NCBI RefSeq assembly: GCF_027563315.1
Contig: NZ_JAMKBJ010000011.1
Coordinates: forward strand, 24,978-88,977
From: Paenisporosarcina quisquiliarum
Lineage (GTDB): Bacteria; Bacillota; Bacilli; Bacillales_A; Planococcaceae
Length of the DNA: 64,000 bases
Reading direction: 5' to 3'
In this document: positions 45,992 to 53,185 of the stretch, piece by piece
How positions within the stretch are numbered: the stretch's first letter is position 1
How the letters are laid out: the number at the start of each line of letters is the position of its first letter
Notes under the pieces: generated by a model
The model's database searches: none
What the model saw: only the letters and a program-made list of their open reading frames with translations
Told to the model about the DNA's origin: nothing
Position numbers and translations under genes: made by a program

Positions 45992-46621
45992 TTGAAAATA
46001 GTGATACTTGTTTTGCTCAGTCTATTGTTAGTGGGGTGCACGCCAGAGACGGAAACCATGACGGATGAAAAAACTTCGCCAGAAATCAAAATGGTAACAC
46101 CTGATGAAAAACACCTTTTAGTCGATTGGGGTTCCGATTCCATGGATAGAGGTAATCACGATTATAATTCGATAACTCATAGTAAATTAGTGGTAAGTCC
46201 CAATTATGAATCTCTGGAACGCGGGGATGTTGTTTTTTATAAGATGGTCGAATCAGAAATGAATAAAAATTCAATGATTCCAGAAGATTATTTGGGAAGA
46301 GTCGTGGGACTACCTGGTGAAACCGTTAAGATCATGCATGGTCACGTATATATCAACAATAATCGGTTGGATACCTTCTATGGGGAAGCTACAAGAACAG
46401 GTCTGACTGAAGAGGAATACTTTGAAAATAATGATTTGAGCGGTGTAGTAGACGTAGAGAGTGTAAAGAGATATTTTAAAACCGAAATGAATCCAATTCA
46501 AGTAAAAGAAGGCACAGTTTTTGTATTAGTTGATCAGTGGTGGCGGGGGACTGACAGCAAAGATTTTGGCTTGTTACCGGTTGAAAGAATACAAGGAACA
46601 GTTTTGGGGTATTCAAAGTGA
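45992..46621 (+). CDS. Signal peptidase I-like lipoprotein lacking the catalytic lysine
   Basis: 209 residues. Lipobox LLVGC with C16, so it is a lipoprotein rather than a membrane-helix-anchored protease. The rest follows the S26 fold: VDWGSDSMDRG (box B-like, S50), LERGDVVFYK (box C), DYLGRVVGLPGETVKI (box D) and VFVLVDQWWRGTDSKDFG (box E-like, normally GDNR..S.DSR). At box D the residue equal to K84 of the lepB product in this window (YIKRVIGLPGD) is G102. It is probably not an active Ser-Lys peptidase; a binding or inhibitory role is conceivable. TTG start, AGAGGAG upstream. Confidence 0.78.
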   Translation: MKIVILVLLSLLLVGCTPETETMTDEKTSPEIKMVTPDEKHLLVDWGSDSMDRGNHDYNSITHSKLVVSPNYESLERGDVVFYKMVESEMNKNSMIPEDYLGRVVGLPGETVKIMHGHVYINNNRLDTFYGEATRTGLTEEEYFENNDLSGVVDVESVKRYFKTEMNPIQVKEGTVFVLVDQWWRGTDSKDFGLLPVERIQGTVLGYSK

Positions 46622-46653
46622 TTTTTGTTCTTGGACTAACGGGGCGTATCTTT

Positions 46654-46677
46654 GGGTTGCTTAGGCAGCCCTTTTTT
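46654..46677 (+). terminator. Terminator after the S26-like lipoprotein gene
   Basis: GGGTTGC, TTAG loop, GCAGCCC (one G-U pair), TTTTTT. The surrounding ACTAACGGGGC...GCCCTTTTTTATTGAACTA is loosely similar to the composite terminator-plus-repeat units at 61.6 and 63.2 kb. Confidence 0.8.
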
Positions 46678-46860
46678 ATTGAACTATGAATCAAGTTCAA
46701 GTATGTATTGGTATTGTTAGGTTTGCTAGAAATACAATCAATGAACGATATTAAAAATCAGACATTCAGTTCATTAAGAATGCACGAGTTAATTAATGAA
46801 TGATGTGATATATTTACTTCTATACTTTTAGGGTTTCGTTGTAAGAGAGGAGCATACTAA

Positions 46861-48207
46861 ATGCAACTAACAATTCAAGCATCAGGTGACAATGTTCAAG
46901 CAATATCATATTTATTAGCAAAGAATCCAAACAACCTTTATGAGAGAAATCACAAAGGCCATCTCGTAAGGATATTTTATAGTAAGTTTACGGAGACAGA
47001 GTTGGAAGTGACGATTTTTGTCACGCCAGATCCAATTGAATTGCTAAAAAACAATTCAAATTCATATGACATTACACACTACATAAACGATCGGGAGTTT
47101 GCAGTAAGTAGCATCTTTTGTTCATTTATCAGGTCTGCTTTAGGGACGGCATTGAATGGGCAACCAAAGGAAGAACATTTAAAGTGGGTAAATCATCCTT
47201 TTTCTTTTAATTTTGAGTTTGGACCAGTGGTTTCTTCTCTATCAGATGAAAAATTAATGAATTTATTTGAACCGATAGGATATGAAGTAACAATTAGCCG
47301 TCCAGAAATTGAATACTCATTTCCCATTAAGACCAAGAGTTCTGCAAGATATCTTTCTATAAAAGGTATGAAGACGCTGCAAGAAGGATTAAGGCATCTA
47401 TTTGTATTGATTCCGGTCATTGATAACTACAAGCACTATTTCATTGATGAAAAAGAAATTGAAAAACTGGAGAGGTATGGGGAAGGGTGGCTAGATCTGC
47501 ATCCGTTGCGTGACCTAATTTATCGCCAAGCTCTTAGGTTTAAAGAAATTTATAGCTTAGTGGAAAATTCGAGTAATGATGAGAAAAAGGTAGAACCAGT
47601 GAAAAAGGTTCGCTTAAATGAGTTACGCTATGAAAAGATTGTTAATGCCGTAAGCCAATTGAAACCAAGAAGTGTCGTTGACTTTGGGTCGGGTGAAGGC
47701 AAACTTTCAGTGCAGCTTGGCTTTGTGGAAGGCATAACAGAAATCCTGGCAGTGGAACCGTCGGAATCTGCCTCACTTAAAGCATTGGAACGATTCAATA
47801 AAGTGAAGAATAAAGAGAAATTTGTAATACCGGAATTACTTTGGGGTTCTCTTTTTTACTATGATGAAAGATTGAAGGACAAGGATGTCATCATTTTGTG
47901 CGAGGTAATCGAGCACATAGACGAAAGCCGTTTGCCGAAAGCGATGGACACGTTGCTACACGACTATCAGCCAGGTGCCTTGATTATCACTACACCAAAT
48001 AGAGAATACAATGAGCTTTACGATATGGAAGAACATCTTCGTCACAATGATCATCGTTTTGAATGGACTCGAGCGGAATTCCGTCAATGGTGCACAGAGC
48101 GGAACCACAGCAATGAGTATGAACTTCTGTTTGATGGAATTGGCGAGGAGCATCCTTCTCACGGTTTCCCAACACAAATGTGCATTTTCAAAAGAAAGGA
48201 GGACTAA
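46861..48207 (+). CDS. hen1: 3'-terminal RNA ribose 2'-O-methyltransferase Hen1
   Basis: Methylates the 2'-OH of the broken RNA end before sealing, so that repaired RNA cannot be cut again at the same place. 448 residues: N-terminal Hen1 domain (about 1-240; FYSKFTETELEVTIFVTPDP, DREFAVSSIFCSFIRSALGTALNG, which pairs with and activates the Pnkp ligase) and C-terminal AdoMet methyltransferase with VVDFGSGEGKLSVQL near 272 and the metal motif EVIEH near 349-353 plus the later RHNDHRFEW histidine. AGAGAGGAG upstream; 2 bp before pnkp. Confidence 0.93.
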   Translation: MQLTIQASGDNVQAISYLLAKNPNNLYERNHKGHLVRIFYSKFTETELEVTIFVTPDPIELLKNNSNSYDITHYINDREFAVSSIFCSFIRSALGTALNGQPKEEHLKWVNHPFSFNFEFGPVVSSLSDEKLMNLFEPIGYEVTISRPEIEYSFPIKTKSSARYLSIKGMKTLQEGLRHLFVLIPVIDNYKHYFIDEKEIEKLERYGEGWLDLHPLRDLIYRQALRFKEIYSLVENSSNDEKKVEPVKKVRLNELRYEKIVNAVSQLKPRSVVDFGSGEGKLSVQLGFVEGITEILAVEPSESASLKALERFNKVKNKEKFVIPELLWGSLFYYDERLKDKDVIILCEVIEHIDESRLPKAMDTLLHDYQPGALIITTPNREYNELYDMEEHLRHNDHRFEWTRAEFRQWCTERNHSNEYELLFDGIGEEHPSHGFPTQMCIFKRKED

Positions 48208-48209
48208 CT

Positions 48210-50819
48210 ATGCAAATCAGATTACCACATGCAGGAATAGTGTTGCTGGTTGGCCCATCCAATAGCGGTAAATCCACCTTGTTGAAAAGCATGATTGAAA
48301 AAAAAGAGATTCTTCCTTCAGAGGTCATAAGTTCAGATGACTTTCGGGTTTTGGTAAGTGATATTGAATTCATTGACTGGCGGGACAGACCGAAAGATGA
48401 AGCAGACAATTTGATGGATGAATACCAGACAATCTCCAGGGAAGCTTTTTCAATGATGGATTCAGTTATTGATGCAAGGGCAAGGTTGAACAAACTGACC
48501 TTTGTGGATGCTACTCACCTTCATCCGGATGACCGAAAACGATATATTGCCTTGGCCCGGAAAAACAATGTCCCTATTTTGTCAATCGTGTTTGATATAC
48601 CAGAAGAGGACTTGCTTTCACGGGATGCAGGAAGAGAGAATCCTCGTGGAAAGAAACGCATTAAACAACAGTTTCAAACATTCAAAAGGGAAAAGAATTA
48701 CCTGAAAAAAGAAGGATACATGTCCGTTTATTTGATAAGAGAACATGATAATCTGCAATTCATAAGATCTAAAAATCCTGTAGAAAAAGATATTCAGAAT
48801 GGAATCGATATTATCGGAGATATACACGGCTGTTTTGATGAAATGATTTGCTTGCTGAATCAATTGGGCTATGAAAAGAATGAAAAAGGTCTTTTTCTTC
48901 ACCCGCATGGCCGAAAATTCGTTTCCATTGGTGATGTCATGAGTAGAGGACCCCAGTCACTTAAAACCATGCTTTTTGTCCATGAACACGTTGAGCAAAA
49001 CCTTGCCTATATGATTGACAGCAATCATGGCTGGAAAATTGCAAGGTGGTTGGATGGAAGAAATGTTTCCTTGAACCATGGAGACGAAAAAGTGGAAGAA
49101 GAATTCAAGGCATACGAAATGGAATATGGAAGAGAAAAAACAGAAGAGATTAAACTGGTGCTTAAGGAGTTTCTTCTTCGAGCACCCTCCCATTATGTAT
49201 TTACGAAGAACGGGATCCAGACTCTGATTTGTACTCATGCAGGGATAAAGGATGAATTCATTGGTAAGCAATCTGAAGCAATAAGTGATTTTTGCCGATA
49301 TGGAGATACGGATGGATTTGATGATAAAGGAAAGCCAGTCCGTAAAGATTGGTTTATAAATCATAAGAAAAGTTCCCTGGTTGTTTGGGGTCATGATCCC
49401 AAGCCTACTCCACTTCTGATTAATAATACGATTAATATCGATCAAGGTGTGGTGTTTGGCGGTTCATTGACTGCTTATCGATATCCCGAAAGAGAATTCG
49501 TCTCCGTAAAAGCAAAGGAAGACTACTCCGGAACTCCTGACAATCCATTAAAAGAATGGGAGAAAAACCGCTTGAACCCGCCGAATATCGGCAAGTTTAT
49601 CAATGGCTATTCTGTGCTTACAGAAGAACTAGGAGAAGTTAAAATACATCAGGAAATCGTAAAATCTGCAATTGATACGGTATCTCATTTCACAATACCA
49701 ATTGAACAATTAATCTACATTCCACCAACCATGAGCCCAACTCCAAAACCATCTGCTTTAGATGGATTCCTGGAGCATCCTAAAGAAGCAATCGACTATT
49801 ATAGGAGCCAGGGGATTCAAACGTTGGTTGCGGAAAAGAAACATATGGGAAGCCGTGCAATTCTTTTCTTATTTAAAGATACAGAATCCTCCAAAAAGCA
49901 TACTGGTATAGATTCACTGGGAGTTATCTATACAAGAACAGGCAGACGATTTTTTGATATCGCTATTGAGGAACAAATAGTTGGTCGGATTAATCAAAAT
50001 TTGCATGAAAATGGCTATTTTGAAAAGTATGGTACTGACTATTTATTACTGGATGCTGAAATCATGCCTTGGAACTTGAAAGCAAAAGAGTTGATTAGTA
50101 GTCAGTATTCGCATGTTTCGGAAAATGCGATACTAGATCGCATGAAGCTGAAGGAAAAGATTGAATCCGCATTTAAAGGGAATGACGCTTTAAAAGGGAA
50201 TGACGCTTTAAAAGGCTGGTTGGAAGAATACGAGCAAAAGCTTGATAACGCCTATACTTTTAAAGAGGTTTTCCAAAAATACTGCTGGGAAATAGAAGAT
50301 GTGGATTCCATTCGTATTGCGCCATTCCATGTTCTTGCTCATAGTAACCAGACATTCTTTGACCATCCCCACACATGGCATATGGAAATGAATCGACAAT
50401 TTGCAATGATATCCAGCCTGTTTATGGAAACGGAATACAAAATCATTACGGATGAGGCAAGTGAAGAAGAAGTCATTCATTGGTGGCTGGACATAACAAG
50501 CGAGGGACACGAAGGAATTGTAATTAAGCCGGAGTTCTTCATTGCTAGGAATAAAGGGAAGTTGCTTCAACCTGCAATAAAAGTACGGGGAAGAAAGTAT
50601 CTCAATATTATCTATGGGATGGACTATTTGCTGCCGAACAACCTGGAGCGTCTTAAAAATAGAAATACAGGTAAAAAACAAAAATTGGCCCTTAAGGAAT
50701 TCTCGCTAGGAGTAGAAGGCATTAAAAGGTATAAAAATGGTGAATCCATTGAACGAGTACATGAATGTGTTCTTGCAACATTGGCAATGGAGTCAGATCC
50801 TGTAGACCCACGATTATAG
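48210..50819 (+). CDS. pnkp: Polynucleotide kinase-phosphatase-ligase Pnkp (RNA repair)
   Basis: End-healing and sealing enzyme of the bacterial RNA repair system. 869 residues in three modules: 5'-kinase (Walker A GPSNSGKST, K21), a 2',3'-phosphatase of the calcineurin type (IIGDIHGCFDEM near 200-211, SIGDVMSRGPQS, SNHGW, CTHAG), and an adenylyltransferase-like ligase (AEKKHMGSRA near 541-550, nucleotidyl lysine in KHMG). The phosphatase motif GDxxDRG reads GDVMSRG, losing the usual Asp before Arg. An 18-bp direct repeat gives KGNDAL twice near residue 655. ATG 48210 has AAAGGAGG; it forms one operon with hen1. Confidence 0.93.
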   Translation: MQIRLPHAGIVLLVGPSNSGKSTLLKSMIEKKEILPSEVISSDDFRVLVSDIEFIDWRDRPKDEADNLMDEYQTISREAFSMMDSVIDARARLNKLTFVDATHLHPDDRKRYIALARKNNVPILSIVFDIPEEDLLSRDAGRENPRGKKRIKQQFQTFKREKNYLKKEGYMSVYLIREHDNLQFIRSKNPVEKDIQNGIDIIGDIHGCFDEMICLLNQLGYEKNEKGLFLHPHGRKFVSIGDVMSRGPQSLKTMLFVHEHVEQNLAYMIDSNHGWKIARWLDGRNVSLNHGDEKVEEEFKAYEMEYGREKTEEIKLVLKEFLLRAPSHYVFTKNGIQTLICTHAGIKDEFIGKQSEAISDFCRYGDTDGFDDKGKPVRKDWFINHKKSSLVVWGHDPKPTPLLINNTINIDQGVVFGGSLTAYRYPEREFVSVKAKEDYSGTPDNPLKEWEKNRLNPPNIGKFINGYSVLTEELGEVKIHQEIVKSAIDTVSHFTIPIEQLIYIPPTMSPTPKPSALDGFLEHPKEAIDYYRSQGIQTLVAEKKHMGSRAILFLFKDTESSKKHTGIDSLGVIYTRTGRRFFDIAIEEQIVGRINQNLHENGYFEKYGTDYLLLDAEIMPWNLKAKELISSQYSHVSENAILDRMKLKEKIESAFKGNDALKGNDALKGWLEEYEQKLDNAYTFKEVFQKYCWEIEDVDSIRIAPFHVLAHSNQTFFDHPHTWHMEMNRQFAMISSLFMETEYKIITDEASEEEVIHWWLDITSEGHEGIVIKPEFFIARNKGKLLQPAIKVRGRKYLNIIYGMDYLLPNNLERLKNRNTGKKQKLALKEFSLGVEGIKRYKNGESIERVHECVLATLAMESDPVDPRL
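50175..50213 (+). repeat. 18-bp tandem duplication inside pnkp
   Basis: The unit TTAAAAGGGAATGACGCT occurs twice in a row (first copy with one mismatch), in frame, duplicating the six residues KGNDAL in the ligase module linker. Recent replication slippage is likely. Confidence 0.8.
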
Positions 50820-50846
50820 TATGGGTAGACATACATGATACAAATG

Positions 50847-50883
50847 AAAGGAGCTCAAGTCTTATGGCTTGAACTCCTTTTTG
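50847..50883 (+). terminator. Terminator of hen1-pnkp
   Basis: AAAGGAG-TCAAG, TCTTATGG loop, CTTGA-CTCCTTTTT. Confidence 0.88.
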
Positions 50884-51066
50884 GTATTAGGGTATACATC
50901 CATCCGACTCACCTATTGATTTCATCACTTCGTTACGTTTTATAAATTTGTTATCGAACTCGATGAACAAGAAATCAATATAGAACTTATTGGAAATGAA
51001 AATATTTCCATCTAATTATTGAATAGAAAAATAAGCAATGGTAAAATGTAATTTACTAAAAGTAAT
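50884..51066 (+). other. Intergenic stretch with a possible gene remnant
   Basis: No complete gene. From about 50924 a frame without start codon reads FHHFVTFYKFVIELDEQEIN then IELIGNENISI to a stop near 51015; it looks like the C-terminal end of a lost protein gene. The remainder shows nothing I can name; a promoter for the leader transcript is expected near 51010-51060. Confidence 0.35.
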
Positions 51067-51079
51067 GGAGGTTTTCCTT

Positions 51080-51124
51080 TTGACAACATCTATGAGACTT
51101 AGAATCCAAACTTTATACCGTTAA
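51080..51124 (+). CDS. ErmD-like macrolide leader peptide (14 residues)
   Basis: TTG start with GGAGG at 51067-51071 and 8-nt spacing; the peptide is MTTSMRLRIQTLYR. The known ErmD leader is MTHSMRLRFPTLNQ, and mef/msr leaders contain MTASMRLR or MTASMRLK, in which the Arg/Lys-x-Arg/Lys stretch stalls macrolide-bound ribosomes. Same length as ErmDL and nine matching positions including the whole SMRLR core. It sits 260 bp ahead of an MFS efflux gene with a terminator in between, so it most likely senses macrolides or ketolides and relieves attenuation. Confidence 0.85.
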   Translation: MTTSMRLRIQTLYR

Positions 51125-51333
51125 TTGCATATGGTCTATGCTCTGCTTAAGTGTAGAGTAAATGGGATTAGTCTGTCTCTTTAGGAAAACTTGATTTTAT
51201 GTTTATCAAAAAAGAGGTTGAATCCACCCTCTTTTTTTGTTGTCTAAAATTGTATGTAACTACTCTTTTTCGATACGAACAAAAAAGACCTTAACCATTT
51301 ACTTTTCATCGTAGGAAATATACCGAAAAGGTC
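51125..51333 (+). promoter_or_regulatory. Attenuator leader of the MFS efflux gene
   Basis: After the leader peptide come a 6-bp hairpin (CTCTGC/GTAGAG at about 51140-51157), a small TTGAT/ATCAA stem and an intrinsic terminator (51208-51238). Just before the gene, GACCTT (51287-51292) can pair with AAGGTC (51328-51333), which overlaps the ribosome site of the MFS gene. The arrangement fits transcriptional attenuation, perhaps with a translational layer; the antiterminator fold has not been worked out. Confidence 0.65.
51208..51238 (+). terminator. Attenuator terminator upstream of the MFS gene
   Basis: Perfect 10-bp stem AAAAAAGAGG / CCTCTTTTTT with a 10-nt loop, followed by more T. It lies between leader peptide and MFS gene with no gene of its own to end. 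Confidence 0.85.
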
Positions 51334-51342
51334 GTGAAGAAA

Positions 51343-52593
51343 ATGAATATGGAATATGAAAATTGGAAAAAGAATATTATTATCTTTTTAAGTAGCCAGA
51401 CGATATCACTTTTTGGTTCCTCGCTGGTTCAATATGCGATTATGTGGCATATAACACTTACTACACAATCAGGAATGATGATGACACTGTTTATATTATG
51501 TGGTTTCATCCCTACTTTTATTTTATCGCCTTTTGCCGGAGTGTGGGCAGATCGATACAATCGAAAGGTACTCATCATCTTATCGGATAGTCTAATTGCT
51601 GTTGCAACTCTCGTCATGGCAATTGTCTTCTTAATGGGATATGAGACGGTTTGGTTACTGTTTGCCATGGCTGCTATTAGAGCGATAGGAACAGGTATTC
51701 AAGGTCCGGCAGTAGGGGCTATTTTGCCGCAAATAGTTCCTGAGGATAAACTGACAAAGGTAAGTGGAATTAACGGAAGTATACAGGCTATTATTATGTT
51801 CGTGTCTCCTATGGTGAGTGCGGCAATGCTGACTATGGCTACATTAGAAATTATTTTCTTTATAGATGTGGTAACTGCAGCTATAGCAATCGTAACTTTG
51901 CTTGTATTCTTAAAAATCCAGGTACATGCAAAGGCATCCGAGGTACAAACAACAAGCTATCTTACTGATTTTAAAGCAGGTTTAACGTATATTAATAACC
52001 ACGCTTTTTTGAAAACGTTCTTTTTGTATTTCGCGGTGTTATTTGTTTTGATGGCGCCAGCAGCATTTTTAACTCCATTACAAGTGACTCGTAGCTTTGG
52101 TGATGATGTATGGCGGTTAACCGCAATTGAAATAGCCTTTTCGATTGGAATGATGGCAGGCGGTGGCATTATTGCTTCGTGGGGTGGCTTTTCAAATAAG
52201 GTGCATACGATGACACTTGCCAGTATTATTATGGGGATTTGTACGATTGCATTAGGGATTATGCCAATGTTTTGGGCTTATTTACTCTTCATGGCGATAT
52301 TCGGCGTGACAATGCCAGTCTTCAATACACCGACGACTGTCCTGATCCAAGAGCGAGTCGAGGGTGATTACTTAGGTAGAATATTTGGTGTATTCGGGAT
52401 GATCGCTACCTCAATGATGCCTATAGGAATGCTCATTTTTGGACCTATGGCAGATGTAGTGAGAGTTGAATGGATTCTATTGGGTACGGGAGTGCTTATG
52501 TTAATACTTGGCGTGTTATTTGGAAGAAACAAAGTATTATTAAAAGCAGGTGAGCCTGTAGTTGTTCCAAAGTCATCTGATTTAACCTTATAA
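51343..52593 (+). CDS. MFS drug efflux transporter, MefA-like macrolide exporter
   Basis: 416 residues, 12 predicted helices. The N-terminal FLSSQTISLFGSSLVQYAIMW, GVWADRYNRK (loop 2-3 signature) and IRAIGTGIQGPAVGAILPQIVP are the pattern of the DHA3 family that includes Mef macrolide exporters. The ErmD-like leader in front argues strongly for a macrolide-type inducer. ATG 51343 is 11 nt from AAAAGG; GTG 51334 in the same frame is only 2 nt from it. Actual resistance is inferred. No msrD/mel ABC-F gene follows. Confidence 0.85.
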   Translation: MNMEYENWKKNIIIFLSSQTISLFGSSLVQYAIMWHITLTTQSGMMMTLFILCGFIPTFILSPFAGVWADRYNRKVLIILSDSLIAVATLVMAIVFLMGYETVWLLFAMAAIRAIGTGIQGPAVGAILPQIVPEDKLTKVSGINGSIQAIIMFVSPMVSAAMLTMATLEIIFFIDVVTAAIAIVTLLVFLKIQVHAKASEVQTTSYLTDFKAGLTYINNHAFLKTFFLYFAVLFVLMAPAAFLTPLQVTRSFGDDVWRLTAIEIAFSIGMMAGGGIIASWGGFSNKVHTMTLASIIMGICTIALGIMPMFWAYLLFMAIFGVTMPVFNTPTTVLIQERVEGDYLGRIFGVFGMIATSMMPIGMLIFGPMADVVRVEWILLGTGVLMLILGVLFGRNKVLLKAGEPVVVPKSSDLTL

Positions 52594-52654
52594 TAAATAC
52601 ATTTAGGACTTGATAGCCTGGCAGATCTAGCAGTTACACAAGGGAGGATTTTTA

Positions 52655-52864
52655 GTGGAAACTGAAGTATATATAAAAGATACTCCCATGTTAATTATGT
52701 TTGGACTGATTTTCCTTATCATTTTCGGATTATGGTTAATGAAAAGAGTAAAATCATACGATTTTAACAATAAAAGCACAATATATTTTATGTGGAACAA
52801 CTCTGACGTAATTGGAGGTTTTCTAATAGGAATAGCCTTACTAATTATCGTCGTTTTTTTCTAG
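52655..52864 (+). CDS. Small two-helix membrane protein
   Basis: 69 residues: helix MLIMFGLIFLIIFGLWLM, a polar loop with an aromatic NKSTIYFMWNNSD stretch, and helix VIGGFLIGIALLIIVVFF. GTG start with GGGAGGA upstream. No family recognised. 60 bp after the MFS gene, followed by a terminator, so possibly the last gene of the same transcript. Confidence 0.6.
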   Translation: METEVYIKDTPMLIMFGLIFLIIFGLWLMKRVKSYDFNNKSTIYFMWNNSDVIGGFLIGIALLIIVVFF

Positions 52865-52914
52865 TGGTGCTGCTACAATTTGCATTCATTCATGCTGCGT
52901 GATTGATTTCTGGT

Positions 52915-52942
52915 GCGTTCGATATTTTTCGAACGCTTTTTT
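52915..52942 (+). terminator. Terminator after the small membrane protein gene
   Basis: GCGTTCGA, TATTTT loop, TCGAACGC then TTTTTT. Confidence 0.88.
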
Positions 52943-52978
52943 CTTTGGGGAATTTTTGTGTTTCTTAATTTTGTGCAA

Positions 52979-53070
52979 CCTGGAGAGCCATTGTGTCTAC
53001 CTGGCCGAGTGTTCTGTCAACCTAGATTCCCATTCTGTCTACCTAGAACGCCATTCCTTCAACCTGCAAG
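52979..53070 (+). repeat. Tandem 21-nt degenerate repeat (four units plus a partial)
   Basis: Units start at 52979, 53000, 53021 and 53042, each beginning CCTGG or CCTAG and ending TCTA or TCAA, alternately; the core GCCATTCTGTC recurs. The period of 21 keeps two frames open across it, giving heptapeptide-like repeats (x-P-x-x-P-x-C), but neither has a ribosome site. It lies between a terminator and the SOS promoter of the UvrX gene. Confidence 0.8.
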
Positions 53071-53106
53071 TTACACCACTTCAAAAGTGAAAATATTTTC
53101 CATCCA

Positions 53107-53136
53107 TTGATTAAGAACGTTCGTTCGGGGTATAAT
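53107..53136 (+). promoter_or_regulatory. SOS promoter of the Y-family polymerase gene
   Basis: TTGATT (53107-53112), 18-nt spacer, TATAAT (53131-53136). The first LexA box lies inside the spacer. Confidence 0.8.
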
Positions 53137-53164
53137 TCATTTAGGAATAAAAGAACGTTTGTTC
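53115..53164 (+). promoter_or_regulatory. Two LexA (DinR) boxes
   Basis: Box 1 GAAC-GTTC-GTTC at 53115-53126 between -35 and -10, and box 2 GAAC-GTTT-GTTC at 53153-53164 downstream of the expected transcript start. Both match the Bacillus consensus GAAC-N4-GTTC, so tight LexA repression and SOS induction are expected. Confidence 0.85.
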
Positions 53165-53185
53165 GTTTTTGAGGAGGAGAACATC

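Noticed and set aside
48180..48209. Ten-residue extension of Pnkp into hen1
   Set aside because: The ribosome site AAAGGAGG lies downstream of that ATG and fits ATG 48210.
52979..53070. Tandem repeat as a CRISPR array
   Set aside because: Units are contiguous with no spacers, degenerate, and there are no cas genes.
52899..53110. Two overlapping plus-strand frames with heptapeptide repeats rich in Pro/Cys or Tyr/Leu/His
   Set aside because: Both arise from the 21-nt tandem repeat (multiple of 3), have no ribosome site and begin inside a terminator; treated as a DNA repeat.
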